Source of the DNA: Oceanospirillum sediminis
GTDB taxonomy: Bacteria > Pseudomonadota > Gammaproteobacteria > Pseudomonadales > Halomonadaceae
NCBI RefSeq assembly: GCF_014164585.1
Contig: NZ_JACJFM010000023.1
Location: forward strand, 20,158-84,157
Direction of reading: 5' to 3'
Length of the DNA stretch: 64,000 bases
A model generated the notes under the pieces. That model did no database searches. It was not told the DNA's origin and saw only the letters and a program-made list of their open reading frames with translations. This document shows positions 54,139 through 63,989 of the stretch, piece by piece. The translations under genes and the position numbers were made by a program. Position 1 is the first letter of the stretch. Each line of letters opens with the position of its first letter.

Positions 54139-54774
54139 TTACTCTGGCTGGAAATGCTCCAGTAAACGCTCTGTTTCTTCCCGGGTAGCCTCCGTCAGGT
54201 ACGGCATCTCCAGATAAGTCAGCTGATAAATCACACTGAATAGCTGTTCCTGGGTAATCTCTTCCTCTGTCAGCCCGCGAGCAGTCCTCAGGAATGTCGT
54301 CCAGCCGGTAAACAGCATCCAGACATTCAGCGCCAGGGGTTTATACTGATCCTCTCTCAGAACCATAAAACCGGATGCAGTCATAATGCGGTAGATTTGT
54401 TCAGTACGCTGAATATTGGATTCAGCAAATGCTTTATAGCGCTGCTGCAAATTCTCATCATTGGCCAGCATTCCCACCAGATCCCGGTGCATGAAGCGGT
54501 AATCCCAGATAATCCCCAATAATTTTTCAAGCAGGGCAGCCCGGTCTTCCAGTGTGATGGGACGGTCCGCCGGTAAATCGAATAAATCAGCAACAGTGTC
54601 TTCATACTGATCAAAAATTCGGGCGATAATATCGGACTTATTGCGATAATGGTAATATAAGTTGCCAGGAGAAATATCCAGATGAGCAGCGATATGATTC
54701 GTCGTTATTTTCCGCTCACCGTGAGTATTAAATAGCTCCAGGGCTGCATGTACGATGCGTTCTTTAGTTTTCAC
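54139..54774 (-). CDS. TetR family transcriptional regulator
   Basis: N-terminal helix-turn-helix (ERIVHAALELFNTHGERKI, ITTNHIAAHLDISPGNLYYHY) followed by an all-helical ligand domain; 211 residues. The C-terminal TetR_C-like pattern IIWDYRFMHRDLVGMLANDE occurs in a subgroup often placed near fatty-acid or coaD-fdx genes. No target is evident; palindromes in the upstream gap (54775-55112) are possible operators. Confidence 0.88.
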   Translation of the reverse strand: MKTKERIVHAALELFNTHGERKITTNHIAAHLDISPGNLYYHYRNKSDIIARIFDQYEDTVADLFDLPADRPITLEDRAALLEKLLGIIWDYRFMHRDLVGMLANDENLQQRYKAFAESNIQRTEQIYRIMTASGFMVLREDQYKPLALNVWMLFTGWTTFLRTARGLTEEEITQEQLFSVIYQLTYLEMPYLTEATREETERLLEHFQPE

Positions 54775-55595
<821 letters not shown>

Positions 55596-55621
55596 CATGA
55601 TTAGCTTGTGATTTGTGATGA

Positions 55622-55885
<264 letters not shown>

Positions 55886-55905
55886 TTCTGCATTATCCTT
55901 CCGAT

Positions 55906-55942
55906 ACAGTACCAGTCGGTCTCTGCTGGTACTGTTTTCTTC
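55906..55942 (+). terminator. Terminator after the ferredoxin gene
   Basis: 10-bp stem ACAGTACCAG/CTGGTACTGT (55906-55915, 55926-55935), ten-base loop, tail TTTTCTTCTCC. Confidence 0.85.
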
Positions 55943-56005
55943 TCCTTTTCTGATATAGCTGTTTAATCGGCAACGCCTCTGACCGGAATCCCTCCGGAGT
56001 AAAAC

Positions 56006-57355
56006 ATGTCTTTAACCCGATTCAGGCAGATTCTGGCCTTAGCCTTTCCCATTATCCTATCCAATATCAGTACGCCGTTACTGGGACTGGCAGATACCGC
56101 TGTACTGGGCCATCTGTCATCTTCAGATTATCTTGCCGGAGTCACCCTGGGTGCCAGCCTGTTTACCTTCCTGTTCTGGGGCTTTGGCTTTCTGCGCATG
56201 GGCACAACGGGCATGGTGGCTCAGAGCTGGGGGAAAAAAGATTACCAGAACGTTATTAATCTGCTTTGCCAGGGGATTGTGCTGGCTGTGCTGATCGCTC
56301 TGATCTTACTGATACTGCATCCGGTACTGATACCTGTTGGGCTGAATGGATTAAGTTCTGACCAACAACTGACAGCCCTGGCAGCAGACTATGCTTTCGT
56401 TCGCATCTGGGCTGCTCCGGCCGCTTTGATCAACTATGTACTACTAGGCTGGTTCCTGGCCTTACAGAACAGTCGCTTCTCATTCTGGATGCTGGTTCTG
56501 GGTAATAGCCTGAATATCGCGCTGGACCTCTGGTTTGTGATGGGACTGGGCTGGCAGGTAAAAGGCGTCGCACTGGCATCGGTCATGGCTGACTACGCCG
56601 TATTAGTCACAGGTTGCTGGCTGGCCTTTAAACGAATCAGGGAACTGAAGAGCCTCCGACCTGATATCCGGATTCACCCGGATATAAAAGGCATCGGCCG
56701 CTTGTTCCGGGTGAATCACCAGCTGTTAGTACGTACCTGGGTACTGCTGTTTGCCATGATCTTTTTCACGGCACAGGGGGCCGCTTATGGAGCCGATATT
56801 CTGGCAGCCAATGCCATTCTGATGCAGATGGTGATGTTTGTTTCATACGCTGCCGATGGATTGGCCCACGCCACAGAGGCCCTGGCCGGAGAACAGGCAG
56901 GTCAGAATAATCAGGCTCAACTTCAGCAAATCATACAACATAGTGCTTTGCTCAGCTTTCTGCTCTGTCTGAGCTTCAGTCTGGTTTATCTCATTGCCGG
57001 ACAGTCCATTGCCACCTGGATGACCAGTATTCCGGAGGTACTCGACGCAGCAGGGCATTACCAGCCCTGGCTGGTTATGATTCCTCTGCTGGCGGCAGGC
57101 AGTTATCTGCTGGATGGCGTTTATATCGGCCTGACCCGCACAGAAATTATGCGTAATACCATTTTGCTGTCGACATCAGTCTATCTGCTGATCTGGTGGC
57201 TCAGCCAGCCTCTGGCCAATCATGGACTCTGGCTGGCCTTCACTGGCTTTACTTTGTCACGTTCGGCCAGTCTGTACTGGCACTATAGGTATCGTCTGAC
57301 ACCAGAAATGAAAGACAAGATTGTCAAAAAAGACATAACTGACAGACAAAAATAA
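56006..57355 (+). CDS. MATE family efflux transporter, DinF-like
   Basis: Cation-coupled multidrug exporter with about twelve membrane helices; 449 residues. The DinF branch is suggested by FPIILSNISTPLLGLADTAVLGHL, GFGFLRMGTTGMVAQSWGKK and NSLNIALDLWFVMGLGWQVKG. It stands alone, with TCCGGAG before ATG 56006. I saw no LexA box upstream, so SOS control as in E. coli dinF is not supported. Confidence 0.9.
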   Translation: MSLTRFRQILALAFPIILSNISTPLLGLADTAVLGHLSSSDYLAGVTLGASLFTFLFWGFGFLRMGTTGMVAQSWGKKDYQNVINLLCQGIVLAVLIALILLILHPVLIPVGLNGLSSDQQLTALAADYAFVRIWAAPAALINYVLLGWFLALQNSRFSFWMLVLGNSLNIALDLWFVMGLGWQVKGVALASVMADYAVLVTGCWLAFKRIRELKSLRPDIRIHPDIKGIGRLFRVNHQLLVRTWVLLFAMIFFTAQGAAYGADILAANAILMQMVMFVSYAADGLAHATEALAGEQAGQNNQAQLQQIIQHSALLSFLLCLSFSLVYLIAGQSIATWMTSIPEVLDAAGHYQPWLVMIPLLAAGSYLLDGVYIGLTRTEIMRNTILLSTSVYLLIWWLSQPLANHGLWLAFTGFTLSRSASLYWHYRYRLTPEMKDKIVKKDITDRQK

Positions 57356-57429
57356 CTTTAAACCAGAATAGCTTGCCTGAAAAATTAAAAAAACCTTTAA
57401 ATACAATACCTTAAATAATATCAAAAAGA

Positions 57430-57445
57430 TGGCACTGAGGTTGCA
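57430..57445 (+). promoter_or_regulatory. Near-perfect sigma-54 promoter for a small membrane protein
   Basis: TGGCACTGAGGTTGCA fits the sigma-54 consensus TGGCAC-N5-TTGCW exactly. Transcription should begin near 57456, about 30 bases before ATG 57486. A possible activator site is GACAAGATTGTC at 57314-57325, ~110 bases upstream; no GTAAC repeats like those of the CrcZ-like promoter are present. Confidence 0.85.
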
Positions 57446-57485
57446 AAACTGATGACAGACCAGTAAGAATTAAAGGAGATCTGTC

Positions 57486-57608
57486 ATGAGCCATTCTGAA
57501 AGTTATGAAAACATTGGTGTTGTACCCACTCTGATAATGGCTGTAGCAGGCCTGGTACTTGGGATTCTGCCCATGCTGGCTCAGGTTGCTTTACTGCTGA
57601 ATCAGTGA
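57486..57608 (+). CDS. 40-residue single-span membrane protein, unknown function
   Basis: Small gene behind a sigma-54 promoter and a strong ribosome site (AAAGGAGA, six bases before ATG) and ending at its own intrinsic terminator. The product starts MSHSESYENIG, followed by one hydrophobic stretch of about 27 residues (from VVPTLIMAVAGL to VALLL) and ends LNQ. Polar acidic N terminus, no positive charges. I recognise no family. The full set of promoter, ribosome site and terminator makes a real gene likely; a role under nitrogen or carbon stress is inference from sigma-54. Confidence 0.75.
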   Translation: MSHSESYENIGVVPTLIMAVAGLVLGILPMLAQVALLLNQ

Positions 57609-57630
57609 GATACGTCACACTTCGTCGTAT

Positions 57631-57658
57631 AAAGCTCCCTTAGGGAGCTTTTTCTTTT
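57631..57658 (+). terminator. Terminator of the small membrane protein gene
   Basis: Perfect 9-bp stem AAAGCTCCC/GGGAGCTTT with loop TTA, then TTCTTTT. Confidence 0.93.
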
Positions 57659-57813
57659 CCGACAGAATTTTTTTTCCCTTTCAATGTATTACACTCTGTA
57701 AAGATAACTCTGCGCTATTCTTTTCCAGATTCAGGCCTTGGTCTGGTTTAATGATTCATTATTAACGCATATTATATAATACATTCTCCATTAGCTTGTT
57801 AGGGCTGAAACAG

Positions 57814-60381
57814 ATGTCTTCTGATACTGTCGGCATAGGAATCCGGGCTAAACTGGTCGCCCTGTTCCTTCTGATCAAAGTAGTCCCCTTGATACTGCTG
57901 GCTCTGCTGGCCTGGCAGGGCGTACTTTATCTGGGAAAACAACTGGCAGCAGAAACCGATACTCTGAATAAAGAAGTCAGGGCAACCGTTGCTGATATGG
58001 GAGAAACCTTCAGCAGGGAAGCCGAAAAAGCCCTGAATGACCGGGCCAGGGAAGAGCTGGAACGTTTGACAACCGATACTGCCCGTGCCGTAGCCAACTT
58101 TTTATATGCAAGAGACCAGGATTTATTACTGGCCGCAAGCCTCCCTGTCGATCCGTCAGTGTATAAAAAGTTTATCCATCAGCGCCAGCGAGCACTGGTA
58201 GATGAAGGCCAGTGGCAATTAAGTGAAGATGGCTCTGGCTGGCAGCAGATGACAGACAGTACATCGGTTAAAAGCAGAGCAGTTACTTCATCGAATCCGG
58301 AAAACAGTCAGGACTTCCATTACCGGCCACCTGAGCAGGTGATACCCGATCATTATGTGCCTCTGTTCCATGAAATCACCTTTATCGGACTGGATGGTAA
58401 GGAACAGATCAAAGTCCAGACCTCTGATGTCTTACCATCTGACTTAAGAGACGTTTCAGTTCAGGCCAATACCTGGAGTAAGGCAGAACATTATTTTTCT
58501 GAAGTTAAAAAGCTGAAACCTGGCGAGATTTATGTTTCAGATGTGATTGGTCCTTATGTGCCCTCTCGGGCTATCGGTCCTTTAACGCCTTCTACAGCTG
58601 AAAAACGCAACATCCCATTTGAACCGGAGCAGGAAGCCTATGCCGGTAAAGAAAACCCTCTCGGCAAACGTTTCCAGGGTATTGTACGCTGGGCAACTCC
58701 GGTTGCCAGACAGGGTAAGGTAATCGGTTATGTTACCCTGGCTCTGAATCATGATCATATTATGTCATTCACCAATCACCTGCTGCCTAACAGTATGCGT
58801 TATGCCTCCATTGCAGATGCAAGTCAGGGGAATTATGCCTTTATGTGGGATTATATGGACCGGAATATTGTTCACCCGCGACATCATTCCATTGCAGGAT
58901 TTAATCCGGAAACCGGTGAACGGGCAATTCCCTGGCTTGAAGCCGGTTTATATAACCGCTGGCAGGAAAGCGGACAACCCTTAAGAATGTTTCTGTCTGA
59001 TGTTCGCGATTTTGAGAATCAGACACGCAGCAAACGTCCTGCCAAAGAGCTGATTGCCCAGGGACAACTGGGGCTGGAATGCCGTTATCTTAACTTTGCA
59101 CCTCAATGTAAAGGCTGGTATGACCTGACTCAGTATGGCGGTTCAGGCTCCTTTCTGATTCTGTGGAGCGGTGTATGGAAACTGACAACAGCAGCCACCA
59201 TTCCCTACTACACCGGACCTTACGGCACTTCCCCCCGAGGATTTGGCTTTATCACTATCGGAGCCAATATTGATGATTTCCAGCAACCAGCCAAGCAGAC
59301 TGCCGAAGAGATGGAAACCCGGGTTGGCGAGCTGAGTAATAATCTTAAACAGCGCCAGAGTGATCTGCTGGATATCATTGATGGCATCATGCAGGATATT
59401 GCGATCAAGCTGACCTCTTCAACTCTGGTTATGGTGGCTATCGTGGTAGTCATTGCGATCTGGATGGCTTCTCTTATTACAGGTATGGTCAAATACTTCT
59501 CCTCCGGGTTGCGTAATATTGAACAGGGTAATTACAGCTTCCGGTTTGAACAGCAACGTAAAGATGAGCTGGGGCAGCTGAGTAAAGCTCTGAACCATAT
59601 GGCAGACAGCGTTGAAGCCTCCTTTGAACTCTCTGATCAGGCCAGACAGGAGGCTGAAAAGGCCAGCCAGATGAAAAGTGATTTTCTGGCCAGGATGTCC
59701 CATGAACTGCGTACTCCTCTGAATGGAATACTCGGCTTTTCTGAAATACTGCAGATGGAACAAAAAGATGATGAAACAGCAGAATATGCTGGCATCATCT
59801 ACAGCAGCGGGCGCCATTTATTACACCTGGTTGATGATATTCTTGATCTGGCCAAAATGGATGCCGGACAACTGGTACTGAACTACCGCCCGATTGAGCT
59901 GGCTAGCTGGCTACATGATCTGGCCAGTAGCCATACTCATGCAACGGCTAAAAAGTCTCTGGCTCTGGAAACCTGCTTTGACCTGCCAGAATCCTGCATT
60001 ATGTATATTGACGACACCCGTTTACGTCAGATTCTGACCAACCTGCTGGATAATGCAATTAAATTCACCATTAAAGGCAAGGTAGACTTTAAAGCCAGCC
60101 TGAAAGGTAATCTGGTCATTTTTGATATCCGGGATACCGGTGAAGGTATTCCTGAATCAGCACAACCTTATATCTTTGAGGCTTTCCGCCAGGGATCAGA
60201 ATTTGTCTCCCGCTGTCATGGTGGAACCGGGCTGGGGCTGGCAATCGTCAAAGAGTTATCGGAACTGATGCAGGGTGATATCAGCCTGGTGCATTCAGAT
60301 ACCAAAGGATCGCACTTCCGGCTACAGATCCCACTGGGGGCAGAACAGGATGTGATTAAAGATATGGTTCCTCAGGCCTGA
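57814..60381 (+). CDS. Membrane sensor histidine kinase with large periplasmic domain
   Basis: 855 residues from ATG 57814 (a TTG at 57796 is in frame). One helix (~residues 15-38), a periplasmic region of ~490 residues that looks like a double-Cache ligand domain (WATPVARQGKVIGYVTLALN), a second helix (~residues 545-570), HAMP, then HisKA with H630 in SHELRTPLNGILGF, and HATPase with LTNLLDNAIKFT, DTGEGIP and GGTGLGLAI. No receiver domain is attached; the convergent single-domain receiver gene 33 bases downstream is a natural partner. Ligand unknown. Confidence 0.9.
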   Translation: MSSDTVGIGIRAKLVALFLLIKVVPLILLALLAWQGVLYLGKQLAAETDTLNKEVRATVADMGETFSREAEKALNDRAREELERLTTDTARAVANFLYARDQDLLLAASLPVDPSVYKKFIHQRQRALVDEGQWQLSEDGSGWQQMTDSTSVKSRAVTSSNPENSQDFHYRPPEQVIPDHYVPLFHEITFIGLDGKEQIKVQTSDVLPSDLRDVSVQANTWSKAEHYFSEVKKLKPGEIYVSDVIGPYVPSRAIGPLTPSTAEKRNIPFEPEQEAYAGKENPLGKRFQGIVRWATPVARQGKVIGYVTLALNHDHIMSFTNHLLPNSMRYASIADASQGNYAFMWDYMDRNIVHPRHHSIAGFNPETGERAIPWLEAGLYNRWQESGQPLRMFLSDVRDFENQTRSKRPAKELIAQGQLGLECRYLNFAPQCKGWYDLTQYGGSGSFLILWSGVWKLTTAATIPYYTGPYGTSPRGFGFITIGANIDDFQQPAKQTAEEMETRVGELSNNLKQRQSDLLDIIDGIMQDIAIKLTSSTLVMVAIVVVIAIWMASLITGMVKYFSSGLRNIEQGNYSFRFEQQRKDELGQLSKALNHMADSVEASFELSDQARQEAEKASQMKSDFLARMSHELRTPLNGILGFSEILQMEQKDDETAEYAGIIYSSGRHLLHLVDDILDLAKMDAGQLVLNYRPIELASWLHDLASSHTHATAKKSLALETCFDLPESCIMYIDDTRLRQILTNLLDNAIKFTIKGKVDFKASLKGNLVIFDIRDTGEGIPESAQPYIFEAFRQGSEFVSRCHGGTGLGLAIVKELSELMQGDISLVHSDTKGSHFRLQIPLGAEQDVIKDMVPQA

Positions 60382-60414
60382 CAGCTCTGAGGAAAAGTCC
60401 AGAATCATCAGATA

Positions 60415-60762
60415 TCAGAGCACTGCCAGCAGACTGGCAACAGAAATTGGCTTAGTCACAATGGCATCAAATCCCTGGGCCATAATCTCATCCTGCTCAT
60501 GCTCCATCGCGTGGGCAGTGTAGGCCACGATGCGCAGATGCCCGAGCTGTTCATCGGCTCTCAATCGACGACAAACTTCCAGCCCATCCACTTCCGGCAT
60601 ATTAATATCCAGCAGAATATGGCTGAAGCTATTCAGGTCATCACGACCCAGCGCATCCGGCCCACCTTCAGATTCCACGGTATCCCAGCCGTTTTTACTC
60701 AGAATAACTGAAGCGATTTTGCGGTTAGAGGAAATATCATCAACGATCAGAATTCTTTTCAT
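60415..60762 (-). CDS. Single-domain response regulator
   Basis: 115 residues from ATG 60762 (a GTG at 60786 is in frame): only a receiver domain. Acidic pair D8/D9 in ILIVDDISSN, phospho-acceptor D52 in LLDINMPEVDG, switch Thr in YTAHAM and conserved Lys in IVTKPIS. No output domain, so it works as a phospho-relay or by protein contact, CheY/DivK style. Convergent with the kinase gene. Confidence 0.88.
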   Translation of the reverse strand: MKRILIVDDISSNRKIASVILSKNGWDTVESEGGPDALGRDDLNSFSHILLDINMPEVDGLEVCRRLRADEQLGHLRIVAYTAHAMEHEQDEIMAQGFDAIVTKPISVASLLAVL

Positions 60763-60906
60763 ATCGGGGCCTGACAGATTGTTCACCGATCACTGAAAAT
60801 TAGCAGAGCCTCAAACCGGATAGGCAGTTAATCCGGCTGTTCCCCTGTAGTCCGGTCTTCAGATTGAACGGAGTTTTATTATTAAAACACACATTATAAC
60901 GATATA

Positions 60907-61533
60907 TTACTCTCTGATAACATCTGGCAAGAGTAAGCGAATGTTACGTTGAAGCTCAGGGATAACGTCCTGTTCAAACCAGGGATTTTTTCTTAACCAT
61001 AGCGTATTTCTGGGCGAAGGATGGGGTAGCGGCAGATATTCAGGCAACCATCGGGACCATTCTTGCACGGTCTGTGTCAGTGTTTTCGGTTTATCTGGCA
61101 GGTAATACTGCTGTGCGTACTGACCAACCAGCAGGGTCAGTTGAATATCGGGTAATTGCTCAAGTACAGCATGGTGCCATCGTGGGGCACATTCTGGTCT
61201 GGGGGGCAAATCACCGGATCGTCCTTTACCCGGATAACACAACCCCATTGGCATAATGGCAATCCGGCCCTCATCGTAAAATACGTCATCACTCAGTCCC
61301 AGCCACTGACGCAATCGTTTACCACTGGCATCATGCCAGGGAATAGAGCTTTCATGCACCCTGGTACCCGGCGCCTGACCAATAATCAGTACTCTGGCAC
61401 TGCTCTTTCCCCGTATCACCGGATTCGCACCCAGAGGAAGTCCGGGTTCACAATACCGGCATTGCCTGATTTCAGAAAACAGCTGATCCAGAGTATTATC
61501 CTCCCCCTCCTCGACTCTGATCTGGTCACTCAT
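60907..61533 (-). CDS. Uracil-DNA glycosylase family protein
   Basis: 208 residues from ATG 61533, which follows GAGGAG; the frame opens at 61584. UDG-fold motifs: RVLIIGQAPGTRVHESSIPW (motif A, with a four-Cys-type N-terminal CRYC segment reduced to two Cys) and LPLPHPSPRNTLWLRKNPWF (motif B). The HPSPRN form is found in a widespread subgroup of unproven substrate. It may excise uracil or bind DNA without classical UDG activity. Confidence 0.85.
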   Translation of the reverse strand: MSDQIRVEEGEDNTLDQLFSEIRQCRYCEPGLPLGANPVIRGKSSARVLIIGQAPGTRVHESSIPWHDASGKRLRQWLGLSDDVFYDEGRIAIMPMGLCYPGKGRSGDLPPRPECAPRWHHAVLEQLPDIQLTLLVGQYAQQYYLPDKPKTLTQTVQEWSRWLPEYLPLPHPSPRNTLWLRKNPWFEQDVIPELQRNIRLLLPDVIRE

Positions 61534-61885
61534 ATAACGCTCCTCATCCGCTATTCCATAACATCCGGGATATTCCCCATACACATCGTCTGATAATAAA
61601 GCAGATAAATGCTCTGACTACAGGCTGATCAGGCTGGGTTAGAAAAAGTATTGCTGCATATAGCACTCTTCGGTCAGCGGCTGGAAAACATCGCAATACT
61701 TTTGTTCAGCTGTATCTATCTGTCGGCTCTTATTGACGCGATAGCAGTAACCTCATAATTCCGATCAAAGCTATGTAGTGATTTGTTTTCTATAACTTTC
61801 AGGCAGTAGTTTTTTCTGTTTTTCAATGCTAGATTAAGTGTCTTTATTCCTGAAATCACTAATTAAGCAGCCGGAGGCAAAAATC
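61534..61885. other. Intergenic region before the EAL gene
   Basis: 350 bases without a supported gene. It holds an 11-bp perfect inverted repeat AAAAGTATTGC/GCAATACTTTT (61644-61654, 61693-61703) 38 bases apart, followed by a T-run on either strand. No c-di-GMP riboswitch consensus was found. Confidence 0.45.
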
Positions 61886-63505
61886 ATGCAGGGGATGCCC
61901 TCGTCAAAGGCGACCCATATGCTCAGCCGTCTTAAAGTGATTTCGGAACAGCATTCTCTCAGCCTTTCTTTAACTCTGATTTATCTGCTGTCACTGATAT
62001 TAAGTAGCCTGTTTCTGGTGGTATGGCTTAACTGGCAGGTATCAGAAGATGGTCAACGCGGACTTCAACGACTGGAACACTTTATCGACCAGACCCGGGA
62101 AACGCTGCAGCAAATCACCCAACAGCATGAATATATAAACTGCTCGGCACAAACCATTACTGAGCTGAGGCAGCATGTATTTTTATCGAGTCGTCTGAAA
62201 GAAGTTGGTCTGATGGATCAGAACCATCGTATTTATTGCGTCAGCAATGCCGGCCCTGTCAACTTTAAGCTGTACCCTGAAACCCGAAAGCGTCTGGCAG
62301 ACTCGACTAATGACATGACTCTCTCTCTGACCAAAGCCAAAATGAGCCAGTCCCGTTCATTATTTATCTACTATCAGGCTAAAGATGGTATGGGAGCCGA
62401 TGCTCTGCTCAGACCTCAGACATTTCTGGATATTACCCGGCGTGAGCTGAATCACAGAGATCTGTTACTGGATGTGCAGGTAATAGGTAAAAGCCTGAAT
62501 GAACAGGAACAGAGGAAACAAGAACCGGTTAAATCCTATCAGTTTGAGAGTCGGCATTATCCCCTGACCCTACGTCTGTGCATCACGGATGATTATCTTA
62601 TCTGGTATCTGGTAAAGCATAGCTGGCTGGGTCTTCTGATCGGCAGCCTGTTCAGCATCCTTTATATGCACAACAGACTCAGACGACTGAGTCGTAACTC
62701 TTTATCATCCTCTCTGATTCGGGCGATACGCAAAAAAGAGCTGGAAGTATATCTGCAACCTATTTTTGATCAGCGTAATCAGCAGATTTGTGGCGCGGAA
62801 GCCCTGATGCGCTGGAAACATCCGGAAGAAGGTTTTATCTCACCAGGAATATTTATTCCTCTGGCCGAGCAGCTCGGCCTGATAGAAGACCTGACCGATC
62901 TGGTGCTGGATCAGGTATCAGAATTAATCCTTAAACACCCGGAACTGATCCATAACCGTTATATTTCAGTCAATATCAGCCGCTTGCACCTGTTGCAGAA
63001 TAATCTGGCAGATCAGCTCCGACGGCGTTGTCAGAAGATGCCAGAGCTGGCACGCCATCTGTTACTGGAAATCACGGAAGATACTCCGTTTACAGAAGCG
63101 GAAGTTCAGCACATCATTCAACAACTGGAACATATACAGAGTGCAGGCATACGTCTGGCCGTTGATGATTTTGGTACCGGCTATTCCAGTCTGGACTTTA
63201 TCCGCCGCTTTCCTTTCGATCTGCTGAAAATAGACCGGGTGTTTATCAATAGCCTGGGCAAAGAAGCCGCCATAGAACCTATGCTGGAAGCTATTGTCCG
63301 CCTGTCTGATGAACTGAACATGACGATCATTGCTGAGGGCATAGAACAGCAGGATCAGGCTGATAAGCTGGCTCAGCTGAATATCTTTCTGCTGCAGGGC
63401 TTTTTACTGGCCAGACCGATGCCAGAACATGACTTTATCACTTTATTGCAGCAACACGCACACGATCCGGAACAAGCCGCCCCGTTATCTGATGTAATGA
63501 CCTGA
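61886..63505 (+). CDS. CSS-motif sensor c-di-GMP phosphodiesterase (EAL)
   Basis: 539 residues from ATG 61886, behind CCGGAGG; a GTG at 61838 is in frame. Two membrane helices (~residues 30-50 and ~245-265) flank a periplasmic CSS-motif sensor with Cys in EYINCSAQTI and IYCVSNAG, a redox-type sensor. The EAL domain (~residues 280-530) keeps catalytic residues: GAEALMRWKHP, LLEITEDT, AVDDFGTGYSSLDF, DRVFINSL and IIAEGIEQ. It should hydrolyse c-di-GMP. The next gene follows 58 bases later. Confidence 0.93.
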   Translation: MQGMPSSKATHMLSRLKVISEQHSLSLSLTLIYLLSLILSSLFLVVWLNWQVSEDGQRGLQRLEHFIDQTRETLQQITQQHEYINCSAQTITELRQHVFLSSRLKEVGLMDQNHRIYCVSNAGPVNFKLYPETRKRLADSTNDMTLSLTKAKMSQSRSLFIYYQAKDGMGADALLRPQTFLDITRRELNHRDLLLDVQVIGKSLNEQEQRKQEPVKSYQFESRHYPLTLRLCITDDYLIWYLVKHSWLGLLIGSLFSILYMHNRLRRLSRNSLSSSLIRAIRKKELEVYLQPIFDQRNQQICGAEALMRWKHPEEGFISPGIFIPLAEQLGLIEDLTDLVLDQVSELILKHPELIHNRYISVNISRLHLLQNNLADQLRRRCQKMPELARHLLLEITEDTPFTEAEVQHIIQQLEHIQSAGIRLAVDDFGTGYSSLDFIRRFPFDLLKIDRVFINSLGKEAAIEPMLEAIVRLSDELNMTIIAEGIEQQDQADKLAQLNIFLLQGFLLARPMPEHDFITLLQQHAHDPEQAAPLSDVMT

Positions 63506-63563
63506 TAGCAGACAAACCAGCCGTTGTACTGGTAAGATTCAATAACCTGCTGCGGAGTGTATT

Positions 63564-63989
63564 ATGTCAGTGCTATCAGTCTTTTATCAGCTCAGACACC
63601 CCTATATTCTGGTTGATCAGCAACAAAATCCGTTTCTGGTCAACCCCGCTGCTGAGTCTCTGCTGGCAGAAACACAGGCGACTCTGTCAGACAGCCTTCT
63701 GTGGCAACAAACCCTGATCCCTCTGTTACAGGGCACTTCTGAATTCAATGACAATCACTTTTATCATAATGGCCAGACATACCGGCTAACCGTCTCCGAC
63801 CTGTCGTTGGAAGATCAGATAATTCAGGCGATACAGATAGAGGAAGCTCAGACGACACGAGAGCAGCTGCATAACCTGTACAGTTTACTGGATAATCTGG
63901 GAGCCTACGTAGTCAGCCCTGAAAAAGTCAGGTTTCTATCTAACCGAGCATCGGTTGGCTTTATTGCTCCAGGAAATAAAGCCAACTGA
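63564..63989 (+). CDS. PAS-like N-terminal fragment, possibly truncated
   Basis: 141-residue frame with GGAGTG before ATG 63564. The first ~80 residues look like a degenerate PAS domain (HPYILVDQQQNPFLVNPAAE), then a linker helix and LYSLLDNLGAYV, which reads like the beginning of a second PAS domain. From about base 63910 the sequence no longer looks like PAS and becomes a run of inverted repeats, ending in FIAPGNKAN. Probably a sensor or cyclase gene cut by an insertion or rearrangement; the window end prevents proof. Confidence 0.5.
   Translation: MSVLSVFYQLRHPYILVDQQQNPFLVNPAAESLLAETQATLSDSLLWQQTLIPLLQGTSEFNDNHFYHNGQTYRLTVSDLSLEDQIIQAIQIEEAQTTREQLHNLYSLLDNLGAYVVSPEKVRFLSNRASVGFIAPGNKAN
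63919..63986. repeat. Three consecutive inverted repeats at the window end
   Basis: CCTGA/TCAGG (63919-63923, 63929-63933 approximately), AACCGA/TCGGTT (about 63942-63956) and the perfect 12-bp GTTGGCTTTATT/AATAAAGCCAAC (63954-63965, 63975-63986). Such density is unlike coding sequence around it and suggests a mobile-element end or a terminator. Confidence 0.5.

Noticed and set aside
55943..56005. SOS control of the DinF-like MATE gene
   Set aside because: No CTG-N10-CAG element was found in front of the gene.
61636..61760. Cys-rich reading frame on the minus strand ending YCDVFQPLTEECYMQQ
   Set aside because: It looks somewhat protein-like but has no start codon after its upstream stop and no ribosome site; it overlaps an inverted repeat. 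At most a gene remnant.
61534..61885. c-di-GMP riboswitch upstream of the EAL gene
   Set aside because: The conserved core of GEMM-I or GEMM-II was not recognisable.
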